Assembly (NCBI RefSeq): GCF_003987215.1
Contig: NZ_PIPW01000001.1
Location: 248,001 to 312,000, forward strand
DNA length: 64,000 nt
Direction of reading: 5' to 3'
From: Pseudidiomarina halophila
GTDB lineage: Bacteria; Pseudomonadota; Gammaproteobacteria; Enterobacterales; Alteromonadaceae
Shown: positions 9,598-19,052 of the stretch, piece after piece
Numbering within the stretch: position 1 is the first letter of the stretch
Layout: each line of letters begins with the position of its first letter
Notes under the pieces: generated by a model
Told to the model about the DNA's origin: nothing
Databases searched by the model: none
The model's input: only the letters and a program-made list of their open reading frames with translations
Position numbers and translations under genes: made by a program

Positions 9598-12231
9598 ATG
9601 GCAAAATCGCTAGTTATTGTCGAGTCGCCAGCCAAGGCGAAGACCATAAATAAATATTTAGGTAACGATTTCGTGGTGAAATCGAGTGTCGGTCATGTAC
9701 GCGATCTTCCGACACGAGCGACAACTGAGGTTGCAAAAAAATCTCCGGCAGAAGTACGCAAAATGTCGCCGGAGAAGAAAGAGGCCTATCGGCAGCAACG
9801 TGAATTTCGCAAACTCGTGGCACGCATGGGTGTTGATCCTGAACACGGCTGGGACGCACAGTACGAAGTGTTACCAGGCAAAGAAAAAGTAGTGAATGAG
9901 CTACAAAAATTGGCCAGTAAGGCGGATGCCATCTATCTCGCAACGGATTTGGACCGCGAAGGGGAAGCTATTGCCTGGCATTTACGCGAACTTATCGGCG
10001 GTGACAGTGACAGATTCCGTCGGGTGGTGTTTAACGAAATCACCAAGAATGCAATTCAGGAAGCGTTTTCACAGCCAGCTCATTTGAATATCGATCGGGT
10101 AAATGCCCAACAGACCCGCCGCTTTCTCGATCGCGTGGTCGGCTTTATGGTATCACCACTGCTCTGGAAGAAGATTGCCCGCGGGCTGTCGGCAGGACGG
10201 GTACAATCCGTTGCAGTTCGCCTGGTAGTTGAACGCGAACGTGAAATTAAAGCCTTTGTACCAGAAGAGTACTGGGATATTTATGCCGACTTAAACACGG
10301 AACAAAAGCAGGACCTGCGCGTTCAGCTGGCAAAATATCTGGGTAAAACCTTTAAAGCAACAGACCAAGAGCAAGCGCAAAAAGCAGTTGATGCGCTGCA
10401 ACGGGCAGATTTCAAAGTCCTGGACCGGGAAGACAAGCCGACCAGCAGCCGACCTTCTGCACCATTTATCACGTCGACGTTGCAGCAGGCAGCCAGTACA
10501 CGCCTTGGTTTTGGCGTGAAGAAGACTATGATGCTTGCGCAACGCTTGTATGAAGCCGGTCACATTACCTACATGCGTACGGACTCGACTAACTTGAGCG
10601 GTGAAGCTGTGGCAAGTTGCCGCGATTATGTGACGAAGCAGTTTGGTAAGGAGTACTTGCCGGAAAAACCTAACGTCTACGGGGCAAAACAAAATGCTCA
10701 GGAAGCACACGAGGCTATCCGTCCGTCGAGTGTGAAGGTGAAGTCGGAACAGCTCAAAGATATGGAGCGCGACGCACAACGTTTATATGAGTTGATTTGG
10801 CGCCAGTTTGTGGCGTGTCAGATGACGCCTGCACGTTACGATGCCACAACCATTACTGTGGGTGCCGGCGACTATGAATTGAAGGCGCGCGGTCGGGTTA
10901 TGCGTTTTGCGGGTTGGACTAAGGTGCAACCACCAGCGGGTTCGAAAAGTGCTGAAGATGCGACGCTGCCAGACGTTAAAAAAGGTGAGTCCCTGGCCTT
11001 GCAAAGCCTGGATCCACAACAGCACTTCACTAAGCCGCCAGCACGTTTCAGCGAAGCTTCGCTGGTAAAAGAGCTGGAAAAGCGCGGCATCGGCCGACCT
11101 TCAACTTATGCCTCGATCATTTCGACCATTCAGGATCGTGGGTATGTACGCGTCGACAATCGCCGGTTCTACGCAGAAAAAATGGGCGAAATCGTCAATG
11201 ATCGCCTGGTGCAAAACTTTTCTCGTCTGCTTAATTACAATTTTACTGCGGAGATGGAACAGGCACTGGATGATATCGCTGAGGGCAAGCGCGACTGGAA
11301 AGAAACGCTTGATGCCTTTTACGCCGAGTTTTCGAAGAAGCTGGAACAAGCTGAAATGCCACCAGAAGAGGGAGGAATGCGCGGCAATGAGATGGTGCTG
11401 ACGGATATTGACTGCCCGAAATGTGGACGGAAAATGGGCATTCGCACCGCGTCAACGGGCGTGTTCCTCGGCTGCTCAGGCTACGAACTTCCGGCGAAAG
11501 AACGCTGCACCCAGACCATTAATTTGCTGCCCGGCGAAGAAGCTGTCAAAGTCAGCGACGACGATGAAGCTGAAACAGAAGCTTTGCGGGCGAAAAAGCG
11601 TTGTCCGGAATGCGGTACAGCCATGGACAGTTACCTGATTGATAAAGAGCGTAAGCTACACGTCTGCGGTAACAATCCGGCCTGTCCGGGACAGCTGGTT
11701 GAATTTGGTGAGTTCAGAATTAAAGGTTATGACGGCCCGGTACTTGAATGTGACCGCTGTGGCAGTGATATGCAGCTGAAAACCGGACGCTTTGGTAAGT
11801 ATTTCGATTGCACCAATGACGACTGTAAGAATACCCGTAAATTGTTGAAAAACGGGCAGCCGGCGCCACCAAAAGAAGATCCGGTACCTTTCCCTGAGCT
11901 CCCTTGCGAAGACTCCAATGCTTATTTCGTGCTACGCGATGGCGCTTCGGGTGTGTTCTTATCTGCCAACACCTTCCCCAAGTCGCGTGAGACGCGTGCG
12001 GTTAAGGTGGCTGAGCTTAAACGCTTTAAAGATCGGATCCCGAAAAAATTCCATTATCTCGCGGAAGCGCCGACCCAGGATAGTGCCGGCAATGATGCTA
12101 TTGTTCGGTATAGCAGAAAACAGAAAGAACAGTACGTGATCACCGAAGAAAACGGTAAACCTACGGGCTGGCAGGCCTATTACCGTGATGGTGAGTGGGT
12201 CGAGAAGGAAACTAAAAAACGTAAGAAATAA
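9598..12231 (+). CDS. topA: DNA topoisomerase I
   Basis: TopA relaxes negative supercoils through a transient 5'-phosphotyrosine bond. The N-terminal Toprim domain has [12 protein letters not shown] and the acidic [10 protein letters not shown] motif. The active-site tyrosine is Tyr325 in [13 protein letters not shown]. The C-terminal region carries three four-cysteine zinc ribbons beginning [16 protein letters not shown] and CDRCGSDM, then a basic tail ending KKRKK. At 877 residues it is close to E. coli TopA (865). The ribosome site is weak. A short inverted repeat follows the stop codon. Confidence 0.98.
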   Translation: MAKSLVIVESPAKAKTINKYLGNDFVVKSSVGHVRDLPTRATTEVAKKSPAEVRKMSPEKKEAYRQQREFRKLVARMGVDPEHGWDAQYEVLPGKEKVVNELQKLASKADAIYLATDLDREGEAIAWHLRELIGGDSDRFRRVVFNEITKNAIQEAFSQPAHLNIDRVNAQQTRRFLDRVVGFMVSPLLWKKIARGLSAGRVQSVAVRLVVEREREIKAFVPEEYWDIYADLNTEQKQDLRVQLAKYLGKTFKATDQEQAQKAVDALQRADFKVLDREDKPTSSRPSAPFITSTLQQAASTRLGFGVKKTMMLAQRLYEAGHITYMRTDSTNLSGEAVASCRDYVTKQFGKEYLPEKPNVYGAKQNAQEAHEAIRPSSVKVKSEQLKDMERDAQRLYELIWRQFVACQMTPARYDATTITVGAGDYELKARGRVMRFAGWTKVQPPAGSKSAEDATLPDVKKGESLALQSLDPQQHFTKPPARFSEASLVKELEKRGIGRPSTYASIISTIQDRGYVRVDNRRFYAEKMGEIVNDRLVQNFSRLLNYNFTAEMEQALDDIAEGKRDWKETLDAFYAEFSKKLEQAEMPPEEGGMRGNEMVLTDIDCPKCGRKMGIRTASTGVFLGCSGYELPAKERCTQTINLLPGEEAVKVSDDDEAETEALRAKKRCPECGTAMDSYLIDKERKLHVCGNNPACPGQLVEFGEFRIKGYDGPVLECDRCGSDMQLKTGRFGKYFDCTNDDCKNTRKLLKNGQPAPPKEDPVPFPELPCEDSNAYFVLRDGASGVFLSANTFPKSRETRAVKVAELKRFKDRIPKKFHYLAEAPTQDSAGNDAIVRYSRKQKEQYVITEENGKPTGWQAYYRDGEWVEKETKKRKK

Positions 12232-12233
12232 TT

Positions 12234-12257
12234 CGTTCAAAGTTGCGCTTTTGAACG
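12234..12257 (+). other. Inverted repeat just after topA
   Basis: CGTTCAAA and TTTGAACG form an 8-bp perfect inverted repeat around an 8-nt spacer, starting 3 bp after the topA stop. There is no T-run, so it is not a classical terminator. It could be a weak hairpin at the mRNA 3' end or an operator ahead of the pilus operon. Confidence 0.4.
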
Positions 12258-12335
12258 CTTGTAGCACTTCACTCCAGCGACTAAAGTTGCTAGACATCGT
12301 CAAGGACGGCGATGCTTTTATGACACGGAGGTCGT

Positions 12336-12743
12336 ATGCTTATGCAATCAACCTGGACACCTGTCCAATGGCGTTTCGTCGCAAGCAGCATCGTTTTAAG
12401 CTGCTTGTTGACGGCGCCAGTCGAGGCGCAACAAAGCTGTCAGCCGTTTGCGTTTGAAGCCAGTACACCCACATCAGAAACTCCACCTGCGGAGCGCGTT
12501 GAACTCAGTCTTACCGCTGGTTTATTGCGCCCGCAAATCGAAGATCTGTTACAACAACATTTTGCAATTCGCCAACTGGATTGGCGAGCCTCACCCCATT
12601 ATCGCTGGTCGACCGACTATACCTTCACCGCAGCTAACTGGGAGACGGCGCTGGAACAGGTGTTGCGACCTTATCAACTGCAACTGACTCTCTATGCTAA
12701 TCACTCAGCAGTGGTGAGCTCGGCCGCAGGAGCAACGCAATGA
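12336..12743 (+). CDS. Type IVb pilus TcpQ/PilL-like periplasmic protein
   Basis: A 135-residue exported protein with a signal peptide (about residues 1-31, cleavage near VEAQQS). The C-terminal part (VELSLTAGLLRPQIEDLLQQ ... FTAANWETALEQVL) has the layout of the TcpQ C-terminal domain, which is found in TcpQ, BfpG-like proteins and the PilL C-terminus and helps type IVb secretins assemble. GGAGG at 12327-12331 supports an ATG at 12336 (4-nt spacing) or 12342 (10-nt spacing). It is the first gene of the pilus operon, and its stop overlaps the secretin ATG. The family assignment rests on pattern and context only. Confidence 0.6.
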   Translation: MLMQSTWTPVQWRFVASSIVLSCLLTAPVEAQQSCQPFAFEASTPTSETPPAERVELSLTAGLLRPQIEDLLQQHFAIRQLDWRASPHYRWSTDYTFTAANWETALEQVLRPYQLQLTLYANHSAVVSSAAGATQ

Positions 12744-14254
12744 AGCTGCTTGCCATCGCTGGTCTGCTACTCAGTGTCGGGGTAACTGCGGGTTGCAGTA
12801 GCGCGCCGGGGAAAAGTCCGCTGCAGCAGCACAAAGCGCGGGCATTAGCAGAACTGGCAGCACTTGAATCTACGCCATTGCGTTCTTCTGCCGATGCGAC
12901 CATTACCCGTTCAGCAGAGCTTTACGTGCCATTACCTGCTGCTGATCTTGCCAGCTTGCCGGATTGGTACACTAAGCCGATCAGGGTGGATGCTTCGGGA
13001 ATTTCTTTTGCCGAACTACTTACCGATGTGTTCGCTGATCAGCCGGTAAGCCTGTGGTTTAGTCAGGCAGAATTGAAACAATTTCCGGTGAATCTGCGCT
13101 TTACCGGGAATCTGGGTGAGTTATTGCAGCGGCTGGCGGATCACACCGGTTGGCATTATGAAGTGGAAGCAAACAGGGTTAGCTGGAATCGCTGGCGCAC
13201 AGCGGAATTCGATGTCGCTTTTATTGCTGGCGCAACGGAATTCTTTATGGGGAATAAGGAGCTGAAACAAAGTGGCCAACAGCAAAACATGGCGCCGGGC
13301 TCTACCCTTTCGGCTGCGGTGGCTGGTAGCGATCAATTCAGTAACTTCAGTGACTCTGCCACAAGCGTATGGCAGGACCTGGAACGGGCGTTGACAATGT
13401 TGTTGTCTGAGCAGGGGGAGCTCAGCATCAATCAAAGCTCAACCTCTGTGTTAGTCAAAGACCGCCCCCAGCATGTAACGCAGATAGAAAACTATTTGCG
13501 TCAGCAGAACGAGCGACTTACCCGGCAAGTCGCTATCGAAGTACAAATTATCGAAGTAAGTTTCAGTGATGATGACCAACTTGCTGTCGATTGGCAGGCA
13601 TTGGCACAAACGGCTGGCGGCAATGCGGTGCTGGGACTTGGTAGTGGAGCACTCGGTGAGCTCAGTGGTGAATTGGGCGGACAGTTGTTCTGGCAGCGTC
13701 AAAGTGGACGCACTGCGGGCTCAGAACTCTTTATTGAGGCGTTGCAGCAACAAGGTTTGGTGCGCATAAATAATCAGCCGCGGTTGCTGAGCTTAAATAA
13801 TCAGGTGGCGAAAATCGCACTGCAGGATAACGCCACCTACCTGGCTGCCGCTAGCACCACCAGCACGGTGAATGTCGGGGCGACGACAAATCTACAGCCA
13901 GGATTGGTGACGACAGGGTTTGAGCTCTATGTTTTGCCCAGTATTCGTGACAACGAAGTCATTTTGCAGCTCTCCACCGAATTGTCTGACTTGCTGCGGA
14001 TTGATGAGGTTCGCTCAGGCGAGCAGCTTATTCAGACACCCCACACCAACCGTAAACAGTTCTTTATGCAGGCTGTGGTGGGCGATGGGCAAACACTTCT
14101 GCTCTCCGGTTTACGTAACGATCGTCAGCAACTTACTGAGCAAAAAAGCTGGCTAAGTTTCCTACTGGGCGGAAAGCAACTGCAGCAACAACAGCAAAGT
14201 GAAACCTTAGTATTGTTAACGCCCACCATTGTTAGTCGTGGAGTAAAACCATGA
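12740..14254 (+). CDS. Type IVb pilus outer-membrane secretin (PilN-like lipoprotein)
   Basis: The secretin forms the outer-membrane gate through which the pilus emerges. The N-terminus is a lipoprotein signal with cysteine in TAGCSS. Periplasmic domains follow, including SISFAELLTDVF-type STN and an N-domain with NQSSTSVLVKDRPQHVTQIE. The C-terminal secretin domain has QVAIEVQIIEVSFSDD, a Gly/Thr-rich gate region, VLPSIRDNEVILQLS and ETLVLLTPTIV. The 504-residue size fits R64 PilN/BfpB-type lipoprotein secretins better than the larger MshL or PilQ of type IVa systems. ATGA overlaps at both ends couple it to its neighbours. Confidence 0.85.
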   Translation: MKLLAIAGLLLSVGVTAGCSSAPGKSPLQQHKARALAELAALESTPLRSSADATITRSAELYVPLPAADLASLPDWYTKPIRVDASGISFAELLTDVFADQPVSLWFSQAELKQFPVNLRFTGNLGELLQRLADHTGWHYEVEANRVSWNRWRTAEFDVAFIAGATEFFMGNKELKQSGQQQNMAPGSTLSAAVAGSDQFSNFSDSATSVWQDLERALTMLLSEQGELSINQSSTSVLVKDRPQHVTQIENYLRQQNERLTRQVAIEVQIIEVSFSDDDQLAVDWQALAQTAGGNAVLGLGSGALGELSGELGGQLFWQRQSGRTAGSELFIEALQQQGLVRINNQPRLLSLNNQVAKIALQDNATYLAAASTTSTVNVGATTNLQPGLVTTGFELYVLPSIRDNEVILQLSTELSDLLRIDEVRSGEQLIQTPHTNRKQFFMQAVVGDGQTLLLSGLRNDRQQLTEQKSWLSFLLGGKQLQQQQQSETLVLLTPTIVSRGVKP

Positions 14255-15447
14255 GTGACTTCTGGCTGGTAAATGGATGGCGTCAACAAAGTCGTGCCAC
14301 ACGAGACATCGATCTTTATCTGCGGCAGGCGCGCGAGCGGGGTTTCCAGAATTATGCCCTGACACGGCAAGGCAAGTGGTACTGGTTGGTATGTAGTGCT
14401 GACACAACTCTGAGCCAGCAGTTCGATTTGGCTCTTACCGTCCGCCGTACCTTTGCCAAATTGTATCAGGGTATTTACCTGGCGCTCTGGCAGGGACAAA
14501 TCGTTTGCGTGGCGTGGCAGGGGCAACGTTTACAGCATTGTGTTGCCTGTCAGCACGATGCTGACGGGCTGCATCATCTTGAATTACTGCTGCAACGCGT
14601 CTCTGATAATGGTAATGGTCGGCCCTCGGCACTGCTGGCAAAGTCATTACCAGAAGAGGTGGTACGCTTATGTGAACAGCATCTTTGTCAGTGGCGCTTG
14701 TTATTTGAACAATGCACCATGAAAGAGCTGCAACCGACGAAAGCTGCAAAATTAAAATCAATACAGCAGGCGCCGCCATGGCAGCAACGACAGCGTGTTT
14801 TTGCATTGAGCCTGGTGTTGATGTTAGCTGCGGCAGCAATAGGTTGGTATGCGTGGCCGGGGAGTGCGACGCATGTGACAACGGGGGCGCCGGTCGCGCG
14901 GAAGTTGAACCCGCCGGCAGGGGTTGCTGTTGATCTGCTGCACGAGCTGCCACAGTTACTGGCCGGTTTTCAGCATCTCGCCGGGTGGCAATGGCGATCG
15001 ACGCAGTTACAGGGCAATCAGTTGCAAGCGATCCTGGTGCCAGGTTACGGGCGAACTGAGGAGCTACCGGTGCAGCTGCCGGCAGGCTGGGAAATGCACG
15101 TTCAGGGGCAGCAAGTGCGCTTAACCCATGCGCGAGAGAGTCAGCTGTTAGCTGCAGACCTGCCCGTTGAGAAGTTAAGCTGGCTTGACGACAGTCACCG
15201 TTATTTCCCCTCGTTAAACATTCAAGCCGGCGCACCGGGTCAGGACGTTAACTATCAATGGCAGCAGTGGCAGCTGCGCTTGCCGGCCACTGATCTGACC
15301 GAGTTAACCCGTCTGGCAGCATTACTGCAGCAACGCAATCTACGCATTACCGGTCTGCGGCTACAAAATGGCAGTCGCTTGCAGGCGGAACTGACGGTTC
15401 GTTTGTATCAACTTTTACCTATTTCGCAGGGAGAGAGTACCTCATGA
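14251..15447 (+). CDS. Type IVb pilin accessory protein, PilO2-like
   Basis: A 398-residue bitopic protein. The N-terminal cytoplasmic half (WLVNGWRQQSRATRDIDLYL) is followed by one transmembrane helix at about residues 178-198 (VFALSLVLMLAAAAIGWYAW) and a periplasmic C-terminal half with repeated alpha/beta segments. This is the layout of the R64 PilO (PilO2) pilin accessory family, which links the cytoplasmic ATPase to the periplasmic part of the machine. The position between secretin and PilP-like genes is the R64 order. Sequence identity appears low, so the assignment leans on architecture and context. Confidence 0.65.
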   Translation: MSDFWLVNGWRQQSRATRDIDLYLRQARERGFQNYALTRQGKWYWLVCSADTTLSQQFDLALTVRRTFAKLYQGIYLALWQGQIVCVAWQGQRLQHCVACQHDADGLHHLELLLQRVSDNGNGRPSALLAKSLPEEVVRLCEQHLCQWRLLFEQCTMKELQPTKAAKLKSIQQAPPWQQRQRVFALSLVLMLAAAAIGWYAWPGSATHVTTGAPVARKLNPPAGVAVDLLHELPQLLAGFQHLAGWQWRSTQLQGNQLQAILVPGYGRTEELPVQLPAGWEMHVQGQQVRLTHARESQLLAADLPVEKLSWLDDSHRYFPSLNIQAGAPGQDVNYQWQQWQLRLPATDLTELTRLAALLQQRNLRITGLRLQNGSRLQAELTVRLYQLLPISQGESTS

Positions 15448-15899
15448 TTGGATTCAGCATCTGGTTACTGGTGTTTAGCGAAACAGTGGTGACTCCAGCG
15501 GTTGTAGCACCGCCACCATTACATGAACAGCTACGCCATGTGAGCGAACTACGCAACGAGGAGCTCGCGGAGTTAAGGGCAGCGGCACAAGTCAGGAAAT
15601 TGCAACATGAGTTAAAAGTGGCGCAGTTACGTAGACAAATATCAGCTTTGGATGAGCCCAACCGGGCTCCGGAGTCCGCTTTACCCGTCCCGGAGCATCC
15701 GCTAGCGGCGCTGGAGTTACTCAGTGTGGTACGTAGTGGGGAGCAGGTACGCATTTGGCTGCAGCGGGCGCAGCAGCGCTTTAGTGTGCAGCCAAATGAC
15801 GCCAATGCTTACGATTTAGAGGTAAAGCTACAACACAACCGTCTGACTCTGGCTCAGGGCCAGCATCAGCGCACTTTTTACTTAGAGGGGGAGTGGTAA
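15444..15899 (+). CDS. Type IVb pilus PilP-like protein
   Basis: A 151-residue protein with an N-terminal hydrophobic signal or anchor (about 1-20), a helical probable coiled coil (about 25-75, HEQLRHVSELRNEELAELRA) and a C-terminal beta-rich domain (LLSVVRSGEQVRIWLQ). This matches small periplasmic PilP proteins of type IVb systems, which connect the inner-membrane assembly to the secretin. It overlaps the upstream gene by an ATGA and ends 1 bp before the ATPase. Family recognition is by size, topology and order rather than by a strong motif. Confidence 0.6.
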   Translation: MIGFSIWLLVFSETVVTPAVVAPPPLHEQLRHVSELRNEELAELRAAAQVRKLQHELKVAQLRRQISALDEPNRAPESALPVPEHPLAALELLSVVRSGEQVRIWLQRAQQRFSVQPNDANAYDLEVKLQHNRLTLAQGQHQRTFYLEGEW

Positions 15900-15900
15900 T

Positions 15901-17295
15901 ATGCGCTACATCACCCCGGCAGAGTGGCAGGATGCGGAAGCTGATCAGCAGTACTTACGTGAATGCCTCAGTTTAACCGAGCGTCAACAGGCAACCGATA
16001 CTGCAGTTGTCGTCACCACGGATGGTTGTCTGATTGCGACCCCAAACGCCTGGCAGGTGGCATCCCTTGAATTGCTCAATTTTCGCTTAGAACTACAGGC
16101 GCGGCAGCAATTTCGCACCAGTTTGCTTGCCGAAGCGCGGGACGTGCGAAGCTTTCTTCATGATGCTGAAGCGTTACAGGAACAACAACGGCAACAACCC
16201 GGCGATACCAGATTTGACCGTACCCGGGCGCAGCTGGCGCTGGAAGATTTGGTTACCCAGGCATTAATACTTGGTGCCTCGGATATCCACTTAGTGTTTG
16301 ACCCGCAACGCGCAACTTTGGCCTTTCGGGTTCATGGTCGCATGGTAGGGCATATCGAGCGGCCCCGGGAAACCCTCGCCGCAGCGATTGCCGCGGCGTT
16401 GAACACAAGTTCAGATGATTTCCGCGAGCTATTTGATGAGCAGCGTTTATCGAGTGCCAGTATCAATGTGGTGGTGGTACATGAGGGGACGCCGCAACGT
16501 TTAAGGTTGCGGGTGCAAAAGTCGCCTACCCGTAATGGCTTTGCGGTCACCATGCGGGTGCAACTGGAACGCCAGGCAATTCAACGCTTTGAGCAATTAG
16601 GTGTGCCTTCAGACCTGATCGCCAAACTACGCCTGGCGCTTGAACAGCCGACCGGGCTGCTTATCGTTGCCGGACCTACCGGGCAGGGAAAAACCACCAG
16701 TCTGGCGGCACTTAACCTGATGATCCCGCCAGACCATAAAATAATTTCGCTGGAGGACCCCATCGAAATTATCCAGCCCCATATTGAGCAAAAACCAGTG
16801 GCGGCGGATCATCCGGAACTGAACTTTGCCAACATGGTGAAAGTCGCTTTGCGAGAAGATCCAGACGTTATCTCTATCAGCGAAATTCGCGACATCAAGA
16901 CCGCTCAAGCGGCGTATACGGCAGCGCTGACCGGCCATCTGGTCACCGCCACTTTACATGCCCATGATTGTTTTGGGGTACTGCAGCGGCTCAATGACCT
17001 GGGCTTAAGCAATGCTGTATTGGCGCAACCTGGGGTGCTGTGCGGCATTTTGGCGCAACGCTTAATGAAACAGGACTGTTCGGTATGCCATGGCGAAGTG
17101 CCGGTGCATGGCTGTTCTCATTGCCAGAGCACTGGCGTTGGCGCGCGCCGTTTTGTCGCTGAATATCTGCCGCCTTCAGCAGACTTACTCCGCGCATTGC
17201 GTAACGGGCAGCTGGAGGCGTATCGGGAACAACTTGTTGCGGCGGGCTGGCAACCACTTGCGGCGCAGCAGCAGGAGGCCTTATGCAGCGTCTGA
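15901..17295 (+). CDS. Type IVb pilus assembly ATPase (GspE/PilB superfamily, PilQ-like)
   Basis: This hexameric secretion-type ATPase powers pilus extension on the cytoplasmic side. Walker A is GPTGQGKT (Gly258-Thr265). An Asp box is present in ISLEDPIEI. Walker B is REDPDVISISEIRD, where most relatives have a Gly before EIRD and here it is Ser. The His box is TGHLVTATLHAHD. A CxxC...CxxC zinc-type motif (CSVCHGEV ... CSHCQSTG) sits near the C-terminus, as in GspE and PilB. At 464 residues it lacks the long N1 domain of PilB and fits R64 PilQ. The end overlaps the next gene by 13 bp. No retraction ATPase is present. Confidence 0.88.
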   Translation: MRYITPAEWQDAEADQQYLRECLSLTERQQATDTAVVVTTDGCLIATPNAWQVASLELLNFRLELQARQQFRTSLLAEARDVRSFLHDAEALQEQQRQQPGDTRFDRTRAQLALEDLVTQALILGASDIHLVFDPQRATLAFRVHGRMVGHIERPRETLAAAIAAALNTSSDDFRELFDEQRLSSASINVVVVHEGTPQRLRLRVQKSPTRNGFAVTMRVQLERQAIQRFEQLGVPSDLIAKLRLALEQPTGLLIVAGPTGQGKTTSLAALNLMIPPDHKIISLEDPIEIIQPHIEQKPVAADHPELNFANMVKVALREDPDVISISEIRDIKTAQAAYTAALTGHLVTATLHAHDCFGVLQRLNDLGLSNAVLAQPGVLCGILAQRLMKQDCSVCHGEVPVHGCSHCQSTGVGARRFVAEYLPPSADLLRALRNGQLEAYREQLVAAGWQPLAAQQQEALCSV

Positions 17296-18320
17296 AAGCG
17301 TCATTAAGCCGGTCGAGTCAGTTGGCATTATTAGAAGACATCGCCTTAGCAGTTGGCGACGGTCTCTCGGCGGCGCAAGCTTGTCAGGAATTGCAGCAAC
17401 ATGCCCAACAGCAGGGATTGAAGCGTGAAGGCGAGGCGGTTGGTGCCATGCAGGGCGCGGTGTTTCGCGGCGTGCCTATGGCGACCGCCATGCGTGACTG
17501 GTTCGCCAACGATTTGTGTATGTTGGTCAGTATCGGTGAACGCAGTGGCTTGCTCGATCAGCTGATCGCTGCCCAGCGACAATTTGAATTGCAGCGTGCT
17601 GCAGCCATTCAAGGCTTCTGGCGGCCCCTTATTTATCCTCTGATTATGGTCGTAATTACAATGTTCGCGTGCTACGCCGTGGGCCAGAAGGTGATGCCAA
17701 AGCTAGCCGATGGTCTGGCTGAACTGCATTGGCCATTATTGAGTCAATACTTGCTGACGCTTAGCGGTGGGCCCTGGTTAGCTATAATCGGTGCGCTGTT
17801 GCTGGCCGTCATCTTTAGTTGCTGGGGGCCTTACCCGGCAATTGATTTCCGCTTTCGCTGTTGGCGCTGGTGCGCGAAGCGCGGGGCCTTTGTGATTCGC
17901 CGGTATTTCGATGGCGTATTGTTATTGCAATCACTTACGGTATTACTCAGAGCTGGGACACGGCTCGATCGAGCGTTACAGGCGATGCAGGAATTTGGTG
18001 CCGGCTCCCTGGCTTATGCTCTGCCCGAATTACGACAACGCCTCGCACGGGGTGAACGTCAACTGGTGGCGATTCTCGATTGCGGATTATTGTCACCGCG
18101 CATGTTGTTCCGGCTCAGTAATGGCAGCCGAAATGCGACCGAGCATGGCACCTTGCAACGGGTTGCGAGTTACGCTGCTGCAGATGCAGTGGCGGCATTG
18201 CAACGCTTGCGAGTGGCCATTCAAATCAGTTGCTACGCACTGATATTAGCGTTGCTGGTACTCACCGTTGGCGGTATGGGCGCAATGCTCATGGCGGTGA
18301 CCCAGCAGCATGTAGGTTAA
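17283..18320 (+). CDS. Type IVb pilus inner-membrane platform protein (PilC/GspF family, PilR-like)
   Basis: A 345-residue polytopic protein with two GspF-type cytoplasmic helical domains. The first begins SQLALLEDIALAVGDGLS. The second begins VLLLQSLTVLLRAGTRLD. Membrane segments lie near residues 115-135, 160-180 and 317-340. It forms the inner-membrane platform that the ATPase turns to insert pilins. The order ATPase then GspF-like protein then pilin is the R64 pilQ-pilR-pilS order. The 13-bp overlap with the ATPase gene suggests translational coupling. Confidence 0.85.
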   Translation: MQRLKASLSRSSQLALLEDIALAVGDGLSAAQACQELQQHAQQQGLKREGEAVGAMQGAVFRGVPMATAMRDWFANDLCMLVSIGERSGLLDQLIAAQRQFELQRAAAIQGFWRPLIYPLIMVVITMFACYAVGQKVMPKLADGLAELHWPLLSQYLLTLSGGPWLAIIGALLLAVIFSCWGPYPAIDFRFRCWRWCAKRGAFVIRRYFDGVLLLQSLTVLLRAGTRLDRALQAMQEFGAGSLAYALPELRQRLARGERQLVAILDCGLLSPRMLFRLSNGSRNATEHGTLQRVASYAAADAVAALQRLRVAIQISCYALILALLVLTVGGMGAMLMAVTQQHVG

Positions 18321-18356
18321 CACGTGAAAATTTTACTAAAACATGGAGTGTTTAAA

Positions 18357-18797
18357 ATGAAAAATCAGCAGGGTTTTACTTTTATTGAGGTTCTGACGGT
18401 ACTGGGAATTATTGCTCTGGCCACCATAGGTACCTTGGCAGTGCGCGACTGGGCAGTTGGCAACTCCCGGGTAAGTGAAGCGAAGAATCAGATCATTACA
18501 GTGCAGGCTGGAGCCCAACTTTGGCGTCCGCGGAGCGGCGATTTCACTGGCATTACTATGGCATCGATGTCTGGCATCGCAGCGGTACCTGAAGTCTGGG
18601 GTGATGGCACAGGTGTCAACCCATGGGGCGGGGCCATTAATGTCGAGGCCGATTTGAGTGATACCAGTCGCTACGTGGTGACCTTGTCGGGAATTGCCCA
18701 GGACGGCGAGGGTGCGCGTCTGGCTCGTGACTTCACCGATTACACCGTCGACAGTACCTACAGCGCCGGCACCCTGACCCTGCGCTTTCAGGGCTAG
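18357..18797 (+). CDS. Major type IVb pilin (PilS-like), cysteine-free
   Basis: A 146-residue prepilin. The leader MKNQQG ends at the prepilin-peptidase site G/F, followed by FTFIEVLTVLGIIALA with the conserved Glu at +5 and the helical assembly segment. The rest is a globular pilin head without any cysteine, so the usual C-terminal disulfide loop is missing. ATG at 18357 has GGAG 8 nt upstream. An in-frame GTG at 18324 would give a 17-residue leader, closer to the long leaders of type IVb pilins, but its ribosome site is poorer. Position after the platform gene and the highest pilin similarity in the cluster suggest this is the main subunit. Confidence 0.8.
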   Translation: MKNQQGFTFIEVLTVLGIIALATIGTLAVRDWAVGNSRVSEAKNQIITVQAGAQLWRPRSGDFTGITMASMSGIAAVPEVWGDGTGVNPWGGAINVEADLSDTSRYVVTLSGIAQDGEGARLARDFTDYTVDSTYSAGTLTLRFQG

Positions 18798-18809
18798 GGA
18801 GAACTATAG

Positions 18810-19052
18810 ATGCGAAGCAACCCCGGAGCCAGTAAAGCAGGCGGCTACCTGATTCTGGAGTGGGTCATTGCCATCAGTTGTCTGGCGGGGTTTGCTTTGC
18901 TGGTATTAAGTCTGTTGCAACTGCGTGAACCATTAATTGCCCGGCAACATCAGCAGCGCGAGCAGTTGCAGCAGAATTATCAGCAGCAACAACAGTTGTT
19001 GCAGACAGCGGACCAACGTTGGCTACTGGAAATGCAACGAGGACAGTTATGA
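18810..19052 (+). CDS. Small minor prepilin-like protein
   Basis: An 80-residue protein with a prepilin-like N-terminus: GGYLILEWVIAISCLAGFAL gives a Gly before the possible cleavage site and Glu at +5, then a hydrophobic helix. What remains is a short Gln-rich helix (QQREQLQQNYQQQQQLL) with no pilin head. It may be a minor pilin reduced to its assembly helix, or a membrane-anchored helper. It begins 12 bp after the major pilin and overlaps the next gene by an ATGA. No named family was recognised. Confidence 0.65.
   Translation: MRSNPGASKAGGYLILEWVIAISCLAGFALLVLSLLQLREPLIARQHQQREQLQQNYQQQQQLLQTADQRWLLEMQRGQL

Noticed and set aside
12185-12457. 90-residue frame spanning the topA end and the pilus operon start
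   Set aside because: It overlaps both real genes, has no ribosome site and shows no recognisable protein character.
12740-14254. Secretin considered as MshL of an MSHA pilus
   Set aside because: The surrounding genes follow R64 PilN-O-P-Q-R-S order; no mshI, mshJ, mshK, mshM or mshN-like genes were seen.
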